This document shows, piece by piece, positions 53,541 through 62,899 of a stretch of 64,000 bases of DNA (position 1 is its first letter; each line of letters opens with the position of its first letter). A program made the translations under genes and the position numbers. The stretch is from Sphingobacterium sp. (lineage in GTDB: Bacteria > Bacteroidota > Bacteroidia > Sphingobacteriales > Sphingobacteriaceae). The stretch covers positions 33,081-97,080 of the forward strand of contig JAITLV010000298.1 of NCBI GenBank assembly GCA_031277685.1, in the 5' to 3' direction. A model generated the notes under the pieces. That model saw nothing but the letters and a program-made list of their open reading frames with translations. It made no database searches and was not told the origin of the DNA.

Positions 53541-55823
53541 ATGATATATAGTAAGGGGGGAGACTCCAGAACGTTAAAAAAAGAAGTTATTACTGCAGAT
53601 CTAGTGGTCGTGGGTGGTGGAATGTCTGGCGTGTGTGCCGCGATTACGGCAGCTAGGCAAGGTTTGAAGGTGCTTTTGGTACAGGATCGATCCGTGCTTG
53701 GCGGAAATGCGTCCAGCGAGGTGAGATTGTGGATATTGGGCGCCACTTCCCATATGGGGAACAACAATCGTTGGAGTAGAGAAGGTGGAGTTATTGATGA
53801 AATATTGGTCGAAAATGTATATCGAAATCCGGAAGGCAATGCCGTTATTTTGGATATGATTTTACTCGACAAAGTAAAACAAGAACCCAACATTAGACTA
53901 TTGCTTAACACCTGTGTGTATGAAGTCCGCAAGGAAGCTGGCGAACGGATAAAATCTTTAGGTGCTTTCTGTAGTCAGAACTCAATACAATACGAGCTGA
54001 TATCATCCTTATTTTGTGATGCTTCCGGAGATGGGATCATTGGTTTTCTCTCGGGAGCAGCTTTCCGCATGGGTGCTGAATCGAAGGAGGAGTTTGACGA
54101 ACCTATGGCGCCGGATACTTCCTACGGTGAGCTTCTGGGACATACACTATATTTTTATACCAAAGATGTTGGACAATCAGTGTCTTATACGGCACCCGCT
54201 TTTGCCATGGATGTAACCGAGGAAATTCCACGGTTCAAAAACTTCAATGCCAGAGAACATGGATGCAAACTGTGGTGGGTAGAGTATGGCGGGCGGTTGG
54301 ATACTGTACACGATACCGAAGAGATCAAATGGGAACTTTGGAAAGTTATCTACGGTGTATGGGATTACATCAAAAATTCAGGGCAATTTCCCGAGGCAGA
54401 TACCCTAACATTGGAGTGGGTTGGAATGGTTCCAGGAAAGCGTGAAAGCCGTCGGTTTGAGGGGGATTATATCTTGACACAAAAAGATGTAATCGAGCAG
54501 CGTCAGCATCCGGACGCTGTTGCATATGGAGGCTGGTCCATTGATCTGCACCCAGCAGATGGTGTATTTAGTGACCGTCAACCCTGCAATCAATGGCACA
54601 GTAAAGGTATTTTCCATATTCCTTATCGCTGTTTATATAGCCACAACATTCAAAACCTTTTTTTAGCAGGCCGTATTATCAGTGTTTCTCATGTTGCATT
54701 TGGTGCTACGCGGGTCATGGCGACATGCGCTTACGTTGCTCAAGCTGTAGCTGTTGCAGCAAAACTATGTGCCCATTACCAGCTTGTACCACGAGAGCTC
54801 GGCCAGCCACATTACATGGCAGAATTGCAAAAGGAGTTGCAACGTTCCGGTCAATATATTCCCGGTAGTCATTTGTCCGATCATAATGATCTTGTACAGC
54901 AGGCGGAGTTAACCGCTTCAAGTAACTTGGATTTTAAAGGTTTCTCCAAAGAAAATCTGTTGTGGAAAGGCTTGGACATTTCTGCAGCACAGCTCATTCC
55001 TACTGTAGCAGGTACTTTGCCTATTTTTCTTTTGGATATTGAAGCGATCCAGCCAACAATTTTGGAGGTGGAATTGAGGGTTAGTAAACGTAAAGGAGAT
55101 TTCACCCCAGATCAAACCTTGGCTAAAAAGCAAATTCCTGTGAAATTTGGTTTTCAGACACTAAGGTTGGATTTTAACCTAGAGATAAAGGACGACCAAT
55201 ACCTATTCCTTACATTTTTACAAAACGAAAATATCCGATTAGCCTATACCAGTCAACGGATATCGGGATTACTCTCCGTATTTAACGGGGTCAATAAAGC
55301 AGTTTCAAATCATGGGAAACAAGTAGCCCCAGCAGGATCTGGAGTAGATTCATTTGAATTTTGGACACCACAGCGCCGGCCAGAAGGACATAATCTCGCA
55401 CTTCAGCTATCTTCTGAGCTGCCAGTCTTTGACGTCGGAAATGTGCGCAATGGTGTTGACCGGCCGACGATTCGTCCAAACGTTTGGGTAGCTGCCACGG
55501 AGGATAAAGATCCGATGATTTTGATTAAATGGACGCAGAAAAAGTCTGTACGAAGGATTGAAATCAATTTTGATACCGATTGGGATCACGCGATGGAATC
55601 CGTATTGATGACTCATCCGGAGACCGTTATGCCATTCTGTGTTCGTAATTATAGGATTGAAGACGGAAAAGGTACAATTATTTATACAAAGCGTGCGAAC
55701 TTTCAGACTCGAAATGTGATCGAACTTTTGGAACCATGTGTTACAGAGCAGCTGATTATTCGTCTTGAACATCCTTCCTCAGACGTGCCCGCAGCGGTTT
55801 TTGCTATTCGTTGTTATGAATAG
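53541..55823 (+). CDS. FAD-dependent oxidoreductase of PUL
   Basis: A 760-aa FAD enzyme from ATG 53541; a GTG frame from 53502 is longer but gains only charged residues. The FAD motif is VVVGGGMSGVCAAITAARQG (about 22-41) with GGGMSG at 25-30, then LGGNASSEVRLW. The final FAD segment is NLFLAGRIISVSHVAFGATRV. The family is PF12831-like. The C-terminal about 300 residues are beta-rich (discoidin-like or sandwich). No signal peptide is seen. In Bacteroidetes PULs such enzymes oxidise or dehydrate rare sugars, but the substrate here is unknown. Confidence 0.82.
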   Translation: MIYSKGGDSRTLKKEVITADLVVVGGGMSGVCAAITAARQGLKVLLVQDRSVLGGNASSEVRLWILGATSHMGNNNRWSREGGVIDEILVENVYRNPEGNAVILDMILLDKVKQEPNIRLLLNTCVYEVRKEAGERIKSLGAFCSQNSIQYELISSLFCDASGDGIIGFLSGAAFRMGAESKEEFDEPMAPDTSYGELLGHTLYFYTKDVGQSVSYTAPAFAMDVTEEIPRFKNFNAREHGCKLWWVEYGGRLDTVHDTEEIKWELWKVIYGVWDYIKNSGQFPEADTLTLEWVGMVPGKRESRRFEGDYILTQKDVIEQRQHPDAVAYGGWSIDLHPADGVFSDRQPCNQWHSKGIFHIPYRCLYSHNIQNLFLAGRIISVSHVAFGATRVMATCAYVAQAVAVAAKLCAHYQLVPRELGQPHYMAELQKELQRSGQYIPGSHLSDHNDLVQQAELTASSNLDFKGFSKENLLWKGLDISAAQLIPTVAGTLPIFLLDIEAIQPTILEVELRVSKRKGDFTPDQTLAKKQIPVKFGFQTLRLDFNLEIKDDQYLFLTFLQNENIRLAYTSQRISGLLSVFNGVNKAVSNHGKQVAPAGSGVDSFEFWTPQRRPEGHNLALQLSSELPVFDVGNVRNGVDRPTIRPNVWVAATEDKDPMILIKWTQKKSVRRIEINFDTDWDHAMESVLMTHPETVMPFCVRNYRIEDGKGTIIYTKRANFQTRNVIELLEPCVTEQLIIRLEHPSSDVPAAVFAIRCYE

Positions 55824-55866
55824 TTTATAAAATAATAATATTCAGTAATTTAATGTTAGCTATAAA

Positions 55867-57543
55867 ATGATAGATACAGTCGTTATAATCGTTTTTTCCG
55901 TATTCATCATGTTGGTCGGGATAAGCTTTTCCCGAACAGGAAGAAATTTAAAATCCTTTTTTGCTGGTGGAGAATCTGTGCCTTGGTTTATAGGAGGGAT
56001 GTCCTTATTCATGAGCTTCTTTTCAGCGGGTACTTTTGTCGCCTGGGGTTCCATTGCTTATAGTCACGGATGGGTGGCGATTACCATTCAGTGGACCATG
56101 TGTATCGGTGGGCTGATAACGGGACTCTATCTAGCTCCCAAATGGAAGGCCACCGGCAATCTGACGGCTGCTGAGTTTATTAAGGAGCGTTTGGGAAGTG
56201 CCGTGCAGAAGTGTTATATATACGTTTTCATGATCGTATCCGTATTTCTTAAAGGTTCAGTTTTGTATTCTGTGGCCAAACTCGTCTCTGAATCACTGGA
56301 TTACCCCCTGATCCCCGTTACCATAGTCTTGGGGATCTTGATGATTGCCTACACCGCTATAGGCGGACTGTGGGCCGTAATGGTGACGGATATTCTGCAA
56401 TTCGTTGTCCTGACAGCAGCGATTGTAATTGTCATTCCCTTGGTGTTTCAGGAAGTCGGCGGAGTACAGGCATTTCTGGACAAAGTGCCTGATGATTTTT
56501 TCAATATGGTCAATGGTGAATATACTTGGGGTTTTATCCTAGCTTTTGCGTTGTATCATATTTTTTATATTGGGGGTAACTGGACATTTGTGCAACGTTA
56601 TACAAGTGTTGATACACCACGATCGGCATCCAAGGTCGCTTATTTATTTGCCGCATTGTATATTGCTAGCCCGATTTTGTGGATGATTCCGCCCATGGTC
56701 TACAAAGCGATCAATCCGGATTTGACAGGCTTGGCTACAGAAACAGCTTACATCATGGTCTGTAAACAGGTGCTACCCGCAGGTTTACTTGGACTGATGC
56801 TTACAGGAATGTACTTCTCTACTTCGGCATCCGCAAATACAGCGTTAAATGTTGTATCAGCTGTCTTTACAAATGATATCTATAAAGGGACATTAAATCC
56901 GCAAGCATCAGAAAAAAAGCTGATGTTCATTGCCAGAGCATCTTCTTGGTTTTTTGGCTTTTTTATGATTGTTGTTGCGCTGATTGTACCACTGATTGGA
57001 GGAATAGTGGAATTTACCTTGAGTATAGGAGCTATCACGGGAGGACCTTTATTGGCACCACCGATATGGGCTTTGTTTTCAAAACGATTGACAGGAAAGG
57101 CGACTATATATATTACTGTTATCAGTTTAGCTGTCAATCTTCTGTTTAAAATCATTTTTCCAATGTTGATTAACTATAAACTTAGCCGGGGTAGTGAAAT
57201 GCTGCTTGGTGTTGTTTTGCCATTTGTTTTATTGGTCTGTGTTGAACTTTATGCAAAGTCCCGTAAGCAAATAAGTCCCGAATACATGGCGCTAAAACAA
57301 GCAAAAATAGCACGCAAGGAAACTATACGGCAGATAGATAAAGAAGAAGAAACGGCCTTAAAAAACCAGAATAAATTTGGGTTGAAGATGATTGCATTTT
57401 CTCTCACCTTTATAGCGTTGTTGCTGTACATATTATGTGTTTTCTTTGCTGACCGTTCTCCATTAGTTGGCGGAATTGCTACAGTGATACTTATGAGTGC
57501 ATTGATTCCATGGCGAGCATCTAATCGCGTCATTATCCATTAG
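55867..57543 (+). CDS. sodium/solute symporter (SSS family)
   Basis: A 558-aa inner-membrane transporter with about 14 helices. The SSS signatures are visible: FFAGGESVPWFIGGMSLFMS, quoted in part as GGESVPWFIGGMSLFMS, FSAGTFVAWGS (Na site region), and LIPVTIVLGILMIAYTAIGGLWAVMVTD, quoted as AYTAIGGLWAVMVTD. It takes up the mono- or disaccharide made by the PUL enzymes. Last gene of the operon, closed by a terminator. Confidence 0.88.
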   Translation: MIDTVVIIVFSVFIMLVGISFSRTGRNLKSFFAGGESVPWFIGGMSLFMSFFSAGTFVAWGSIAYSHGWVAITIQWTMCIGGLITGLYLAPKWKATGNLTAAEFIKERLGSAVQKCYIYVFMIVSVFLKGSVLYSVAKLVSESLDYPLIPVTIVLGILMIAYTAIGGLWAVMVTDILQFVVLTAAIVIVIPLVFQEVGGVQAFLDKVPDDFFNMVNGEYTWGFILAFALYHIFYIGGNWTFVQRYTSVDTPRSASKVAYLFAALYIASPILWMIPPMVYKAINPDLTGLATETAYIMVCKQVLPAGLLGLMLTGMYFSTSASANTALNVVSAVFTNDIYKGTLNPQASEKKLMFIARASSWFFGFFMIVVALIVPLIGGIVEFTLSIGAITGGPLLAPPIWALFSKRLTGKATIYITVISLAVNLLFKIIFPMLINYKLSRGSEMLLGVVLPFVLLVCVELYAKSRKQISPEYMALKQAKIARKETIRQIDKEEETALKNQNKFGLKMIAFSLTFIALLLYILCVFFADRSPLVGGIATVILMSALIPWRASNRVIIH

Positions 57544-57591
57544 GTTTAGCGATATCGATGGATAATATATTCGGACTAAAATGGTTAATTT

Positions 57592-57621
57592 AAAGCCAGC
57601 TGTTGTAAAATAGCTGGCTTT
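57592..57621 (+). terminator. terminator of PUL operon
   Basis: AAAGCCAGCT (57592-57601) pairs perfectly with AGCTGGCTTT (57612-57621), 48 bp after the symporter stop. Confidence 0.8.
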
Positions 57622-57693
57622 ATATTCTAATCTGAAAGTGGTGATATTTTTTAATCTTAGAAATAAAGACAAGCAAAGAAGATATTTCTTGTA

Positions 57694-58455
57694 TTAATAC
57701 CAACTTATCTCTTTTAACCGCTTTGTGCCACTTAAGTTAAGGGTTTTGATAGAAGAACCATGGCAGCTAAAATCTTCGAGATATTCCAGACCGACGATAT
57801 TTACTGACTGAATAGGATTTTTGAACGCTATAAAAAATTTGAGATTTGGAAATTTTGTTAAATCCAGGTGGTGACTGATCCTGTTTTCATTGATCCATAT
57901 TTCTTCTAGTTGTGGACAACTGTCGAACTTGAATTCCTGAATCTGATTCAGATATGCGTGTACTTTTTTAAGTGCTGTAAGTCCGGTAATATCGAGACGT
58001 GTCAGTTGGTTGAAACCAAGACTGAGTTCAACTAGCTTTTTCTGATCCGATACATCAAGTTCTTGCAAGTTATTTTTATGACAGCTGATGTTAAGCACAT
58101 TGGTACAACCTTTAATGTTCATGGATTCCAGGTGGGTGTCAAAACCATAAATAAATTTTAGGCTTGTCATCCCCGAAAGATCCACTTCCTTAATGTCGTT
58201 TTCATAGAAACCAAGGTCTTCCACATTACTGAAATTTTTGATGCCATCCAGCGAGGTGATACCTGCTTTATTTACATATAATACTTTTACACTTTTTGCT
58301 TCCGAAAGCTGGATTTTTCCATCACCATTGATGTCAATGCCTTGAGCGATAAGACTTTTTTTAAAATTGGCGTCAGGAATCCTTACCTCTTGGGCAATTG
58401 CAGCTGAAAATATGTGAATCAATAAAAGGCAACTGACAAATAATTTGATAGACAT
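57694..58455 (-). CDS. exported leucine-rich-repeat protein
   Basis: A 253-aa exported protein starting at the ATG with complement at 58453-58455; 8 more residues would precede the signal peptide. After QEVRIPDANFKKSLIAQGID comes a short EF-like DINGDGKIQLSEA and then about seven LRRs with the bacterial spacing (DLSGMTSLKFIYGFDTHLES, LDISGL-like units such as LDITGLTALKKVHAYLNQ). Such proteins are surface or periplasmic binders. The 195-aa gene lies just upstream on the same strand. Confidence 0.75.
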   Translation of the reverse strand: MSIKLFVSCLLLIHIFSAAIAQEVRIPDANFKKSLIAQGIDINGDGKIQLSEAKSVKVLYVNKAGITSLDGIKNFSNVEDLGFYENDIKEVDLSGMTSLKFIYGFDTHLESMNIKGCTNVLNISCHKNNLQELDVSDQKKLVELSLGFNQLTRLDITGLTALKKVHAYLNQIQEFKFDSCPQLEEIWINENRISHHLDLTKFPNLKFFIAFKNPIQSVNIVGLEYLEDFSCHGSSIKTLNLSGTKRLKEISWY

Positions 58456-58465
58456 GGTGATAATT

Positions 58466-59053
58466 TTAAAGTGATACATTTAGGATTTGGCCATCTGCTG
58501 AGATTTCAATAAAGGATTCCAGGCGTTCTACAGTATTATATAAGTACTGGTATTTTTCCATAATAGGCCTGTCATAAGAAGATAATTGATGTCCATACAC
58601 ATTAAAACTGCTAATGGTTTCGGTTCCGACTTGTCGCTCGGCTATCCCAGATTTTGTTTCATAGACCAATGTATTGATATAATATTTTCCCGGGTTTAGA
58701 CCTGTGAACCCAAAAGAACCATCAGCGTCGATCCGCGTTAGTATTCGATAACTATAGGCCTCATCCGACATATAGATCTGCTTTTTACCCTTTTTATCTT
58801 TTTTCTTGAGTTCATACCATTCATCAAAATAGTTGGTGCAAGGATAAAGCTCTACGACATTGCTTAGGTATTTGGCCTTTCCAGCAATCTTACCTTTTAG
58901 CGTAGCAGTTCCATTGCTTCCAATCATGCGCTTGGCTTGTTCCACATCAAAAGAAGACTTTGGGAAAATCACGTTCGGAGCCTTCTGCGCCTTGAGATAA
59001 CCCGGCAAAGAAAGTAATACGAGTAGAATAATAAAGGGAGCTTTCATATGCAT
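58466..59053 (-). CDS. exported protein with Cna/carboxypeptidase-like sandwich
   Basis: A 195-aa protein with signal peptide to about residue 22 (PGYLKAQ). A beta-sandwich of the carboxypeptidase-regulatory type follows (TATLKGKIAGKAKYLSNVVEL, quoted as TLKGKIAGKAKYLSNVV, and DADGSFGFTGLNPGKYYINT). It runs in the same operon as the LRR protein with an 11-bp gap. Start at the first or third residue Met cannot be separated. Function unknown. Confidence 0.65.
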   Translation of the reverse strand: MHMKAPFIILLVLLSLPGYLKAQKAPNVIFPKSSFDVEQAKRMIGSNGTATLKGKIAGKAKYLSNVVELYPCTNYFDEWYELKKKDKKGKKQIYMSDEAYSYRILTRIDADGSFGFTGLNPGKYYINTLVYETKSGIAERQVGTETISSFNVYGHQLSSYDRPIMEKYQYLYNTVERLESFIEISADGQILNVSL

Positions 59054-59493
59054 TAATGCTGATTGTCACGTATTAATATTGTTCGAAATTACAGCTTCTT
59101 TTTGTGCGAAACGTTCCATCTTATAAGGTGGTCCTTTTTTACTGGATGAAATCATTTGTGCTAAATAGGTTGATAGTCAATGTTCTATTGGGTGTAGGTG
59201 TGAATACAAATATGACAACAAAAATATTTATTGATAATAAGCTTTTAAAGATGAGACCGCAAGTTCCGATAGTGTCAGTGTTATCGGACAAGTGTGCTAT
59301 CAATTTAGTAAAAGCCTTTGTGGTAAATTGTCTATTATTGCAATGCGCCGTGAAGACAATATTTCGATTTGGTTGATAATAGAAAAGAAAGTATATTGCT
59401 AATATCTAATATTTGTCAAACAATAATATCTAGGAATATAGCTGTAGGAACAAAACAGCTGTTGAGTGTTAATTTTATCCTAATTAGTTCGCT
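59054..59493. other. intergenic region without convincing gene
   Basis: 440 bp. Contains a small hairpin (TCCGATA 59265-59271 with TATCGGA 59282-59288). Open frames here lack good starts and composition, so no gene is called. Confidence 0.35.
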
Positions 59494-60660
59494 ATGATCT
59501 CTATTTGGCATATTATTTATATCGGCGGAATTTTCATGACCTTGTTTCTTTTTATCTTGCTAGTCGGTAAGCCCAAAAAGAATACCGCAGATAAAATTTT
59601 AAGCACATGGCTTTTTTTTGCTTTTTTTGATCTAATCCTAGTTGGATTGTATGGTTCGGGTGAAATCCTAAAAATGCCCAAATTGTTTGGATGGGAAATG
59701 CCATTTCCCTATTTGCATGGCCCTTTTCTATATCTGTATATCTTGTTTGTAAGTGGACAACAACGGTATAAATGGCGTTATCTTCTGCATTTTATTCCCG
59801 CGGTGGTCGTCTCCATTATATTAGCATTCGTATTACCTGTTGCGGTCGTGGAATATAAAGGTAAATATTACATGGCACGTGAGTTTGATACTTTTTTTTG
59901 GGCTATGATGATCGGTTTTATTATTTCAGGAGTGGTCTATATCATTTTATCATTTATTCTTTTGCGGCGACACAAACGAAACATTGTAGGCCAGTTCTCC
60001 AATACCGAGAAAATTACGCTGAACTGGATGCGTTATCTAATTTCAGGTTTGGGTGCCATTTGGATCGTAGTAATAATTGAGGGCACTCCAACAATGTTTT
60101 TTGTAGTCATTACATTATTCATTTTTTTCTTTGGGTACTTTGGCATTCGGCAAGTGGGTATTTTTTCTCCTGTTTTACCAACACATGAGGTGATTCTTTT
60201 GAATGAATTGGTAACGGCTGAAAAAATACAACTGGATAATGTTGCTCCAGAGCCAGTTGAAAAGGTGAAATATGAAAAGACGAGACTGGAAGAATCCGAG
60301 GCTGTATACATTCATATGAAATTGAATACCATTATGAAAGAACAGAAATGTTATCAGGATCCAGCATTAACGCTAGGAGATTTATCAAAAATAGTGGATG
60401 TACACCCAGTTATCCTGTCGCAGGTTATCAATTCGAAAGAGGAAAAGTCCTTTTATGACTATGTCAATTGCTATCGGGTAGAAGCCTTTAAGGAGTTATT
60501 GGTTCAGCCAGAAAGTAGGCAGTACACAATGCTATCTTTGGCCTTTGCATGCGGCTTTAATTCGAAGACCAGTTTTAACCGAAATTTCAAGAAAATTACC
60601 GAAATGTCCCCAAGTGCCTATGCGAAACAACTGCAGGTCACATTAATGGTTGGAGAATAA
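59494..60660 (+). CDS. membrane-bound AraC-type regulator
   Basis: A 388-aa regulator with about seven hydrophobic N-terminal helices (residues about 5-225) and a cytosolic AraC HTH domain at the C-terminus. The HTH is visible as LTLGDLSKIVDVHPVILSQ and LSLAFACGFNSKTSFNRNFKK, here quoted as SLAFACGFNSKTSFNRNFKK, then MSPSAY. 7TM-AraC fusions are common in Bacteroidetes for sensing extracellular signals. The next gene (DUF1080) may be its target. Confidence 0.83.
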   Translation: MISIWHIIYIGGIFMTLFLFILLVGKPKKNTADKILSTWLFFAFFDLILVGLYGSGEILKMPKLFGWEMPFPYLHGPFLYLYILFVSGQQRYKWRYLLHFIPAVVVSIILAFVLPVAVVEYKGKYYMAREFDTFFWAMMIGFIISGVVYIILSFILLRRHKRNIVGQFSNTEKITLNWMRYLISGLGAIWIVVIIEGTPTMFFVVITLFIFFFGYFGIRQVGIFSPVLPTHEVILLNELVTAEKIQLDNVAPEPVEKVKYEKTRLEESEAVYIHMKLNTIMKEQKCYQDPALTLGDLSKIVDVHPVILSQVINSKEEKSFYDYVNCYRVEAFKELLVQPESRQYTMLSLAFACGFNSKTSFNRNFKKITEMSPSAYAKQLQVTLMVGE

Positions 60661-60872
60661 GTTTTAAAGTTAATGGTAATATAGATCAGTCTGTCTCAAT
60701 TGAAAGATCCTTGTTGCTCGCAACAACCCAAAATTGTACGTATTCTGTCATTGATATGGTAAAATGTATGCGAACTCTTAGCGTTTTTTAACACGATACT
60801 CCTTGGATACCAAAGGTGAAACAGTTAAATTGCTGGAAATTTATTGTCAATTAGAACATAAACATAAACAAT

Positions 60873-61853
60873 ATGAAAAGAAAAGCGGCATTTCTTTTAG
60901 GACTTTTGGCTTCCGCTGCGTTACCACAAGCAACTTTCGCTAAAGATTCAATAAAGGAATCAATTGTTCAAAACCAAGAAATTGAGGGAAAAGAACTGAT
61001 CGGACGATGGGATATCGAGGTTGACGTCAATGGTACTCCAGCGCCATCTTGGTTGGAGGTGAAATTGTCAGGCTACAAGACTTTAGTAGGCCACTACGTT
61101 AGTACTTCGGGGAGTGCGAGACCTGTTTCACAAGTCTTCTATGAAAATGGCAAGTTTAAATTCGCTATTCCACCACAATGGGAAGGTGGAAAAATGAACT
61201 TAATAGTGGAGGGCGAGATTGCGAATGGAACATTACAGGGGACGATAACAGAACCTGACGGAAAAACACACCATTTTAAAGGAGTACGTGCTCCTGAATT
61301 AAAACGAACAGCCGCTGTCAAATGGGGGAAACCAATTCAACTTTTTAATGGAAAGGATCTTTCTGGTTGGAAAGCTACTGGAAAAACAAATCAATGGGTT
61401 GTCAAAAATGGGATACTCACCAGTCCACAATCGGGCTCTAATCTTGTCTCGGAACAAAAATTTGAAGACTTTAAATTACACGTTGAATTTAAGATTCCCG
61501 CAGGAAGCAATAGTGGCGTCTATTTAAGAGGACGTTATGAAGTTCAGATTGAGGATAGTCCCAAAGATGCACATCCCAATGCTGTTCTTTTTGCAGGGGT
61601 TTACGGCTTCCTAGCAGCAAATGAGATGGTGAATAAAGGTGCCGGCGAATGGCAGACATATGATATAACATTGGTCGGACGTCTGGTGACAGTTGTTGCC
61701 AATGGTAAAACAGTTATTAGCAATCAGGAGATCCCTGGCATTACAGGAGGAGCCCTAGATAGTAGAGAAGCTGAGCCAGGTCCAATCTATTTTCAAGGTG
61801 ATCACGGACCGGTCGAATTCCGGAAGGTTATCATTACACCAGCCATTAAATAA
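60873..61853 (+). CDS. DUF1080 (3-keto-disaccharide hydrolase-like) exported protein
   Basis: A 326-aa exported protein, signal peptide to about residue 23. An N-terminal lipocalin-like domain (about 35-145) is followed by a concanavalin-type DUF1080 domain: IQLFNGKDLSGWKATGKTNQW (quoted as LFNGKDLSGWKATGK), VEFKIPAGSNSGVYLRGRYE, GPIYFQGDHGPVEFRKV. Proteins of this family cleave 3-keto-glycosides or bind glycans. Transcribed from its own region after the AraC-type gene. Confidence 0.82.
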   Translation: MKRKAAFLLGLLASAALPQATFAKDSIKESIVQNQEIEGKELIGRWDIEVDVNGTPAPSWLEVKLSGYKTLVGHYVSTSGSARPVSQVFYENGKFKFAIPPQWEGGKMNLIVEGEIANGTLQGTITEPDGKTHHFKGVRAPELKRTAAVKWGKPIQLFNGKDLSGWKATGKTNQWVVKNGILTSPQSGSNLVSEQKFEDFKLHVEFKIPAGSNSGVYLRGRYEVQIEDSPKDAHPNAVLFAGVYGFLAANEMVNKGAGEWQTYDITLVGRLVTVVANGKTVISNQEIPGITGGALDSREAEPGPIYFQGDHGPVEFRKVIITPAIK

Positions 61854-61876
61854 TAGTAATATATATTTATTTTAGG

Positions 61877-61904
61877 AGAGACTATCTTTGGGTAGTCTCT
61901 TTTA
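61877..61904. terminator. terminator between convergent genes
   Basis: AGAGACTA (61877-61884) pairs with TAGTCTCT (61893-61900), followed by TTTT. It lies between the DUF1080 gene (+) and the Smr gene (-). Confidence 0.65.
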
Positions 61905-62195
61905 GATTCCGATCACGACAACCACAATATCTTCGTTTTGGTAGGATGTGTAATAGCGTTCAATTGAACCATTGTCTTTGTATTCTTGAAGTTCCTTGAA
62001 TATTAGCTTTTTTAAGATACCTTTTCCTTTTCCGTGAATAAATTTGATTTCGCTCATTTCCCAATAGATGGCAGCATCTAAATTGGATCTTAGAAAATCA
62101 ATAGACTCTAGCATGAGTTCATCAGCAGTATAGTCTTCCCAGTCTTCAAGGAAGGCATCTGCGTGTAGATCAACTGTAGCGGGTGGTTTGCGCAT
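61902..62195 (-). CDS. Smr-domain protein
   Basis: A 97-aa protein made of a single Smr (MutS2 C-terminal) domain. The hallmarks VDLHAD (residues 8-13) and FIHGKGKGILKK (about 53-64) are clear. Smr domains act as nucleases or nucleic-acid binders. Standalone Smr proteins of this size occur across Bacteroidetes. Convergent with DUF1080 and 46 bp from the next gene. Confidence 0.8.
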   Translation of the reverse strand: MRKPPATVDLHADAFLEDWEDYTADELMLESIDFLRSNLDAAIYWEMSEIKFIHGKGKGILKKLIFKELQEYKDNGSIERYYTSYQNEDIVVVVIGI

Positions 62196-62241
62196 GATTC
62201 AATGTGTTTACAATGCCGCAAATGTAAAACAAATCGGTGAC

Positions 62242-62661
62242 TTAATAGCTGAAGTCTGGGACGAAATAAATTGCATGAGCGAATTTTTCATGCCATTTTT
62301 TTATAATAGCAGCAATTTCGTATTCCTCTTCTTCAGCGTGGTTTAGCATCAATAGTTCGAGTGATTGTAATAACTGCTTATGATCCAGGAATAAACCATC
62401 GTAATCCCGGTAGGCAGAAACGCTTTCCTCAACCAGTTGCAGACCCTCGTATCTCATTGTATTGATTGCATGACGGGCGGAAATACGATCCAGCAGCCAT
62501 TCCTTCTGGAAATCAGATGCAATATGTCTATTACATGCTTGGTTAAACAAGATTTCGAATTCAGCAATCTGGCTTTTTAAGCCGTGTATAGCGGATTGGA
62601 GTTCCTCAAAAGTACTGATGATCCTTTCCTGTGTCTCCATATTTCTTGATATAATAGCCAT
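62242..62661 (-). CDS. hypothetical helical protein
   Basis: A 139-aa soluble helical protein with coiled-coil-like heptads (STFEELQSAIHGLKSQIAEFE) and an acidic stretch (NHAEEEEYEIAA). Start at residue 1 or Met8. I do not recognise it. It lies upstream of the Smr gene on the same strand, so both could be one operon. Confidence 0.6.
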   Translation of the reverse strand: MAIISRNMETQERIISTFEELQSAIHGLKSQIAEFEILFNQACNRHIASDFQKEWLLDRISARHAINTMRYEGLQLVEESVSAYRDYDGLFLDHKQLLQSLELLMLNHAEEEEYEIAAIIKKWHEKFAHAIYFVPDFSY

Positions 62662-62899
62662 GATATTTTACTTAAAGTTTATATGGTATTGGTTTTTAAT
62701 GTTTTAAATAAAAGCATGTTAGGTATATACAAATAGTTTGGAGAAATGTTTTCCTAGTTCGAATATTAATGGATTAATGATAGTCATCATGCTACATCAT
62801 ATAAGTTGGGAGCGAACTGCTGTCGCTCCATATCGGAAAATAGGTAATCTGCTTTTTTTTTACGTTATTCGCAATACCTATAAATGGGTTAACAATAGC

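Noticed and set aside
59104..59376. 90-codon plus-strand open frame in the gap before the membrane AraC gene.
   Set aside because: No ATG start, no ribosome binding site and a composition unlike neighbouring genes.
62738..62899. N-terminal extension of CutC.
   Set aside because: The 54 extra codons do not resemble the family, and ATG 62900 gives the normal start.
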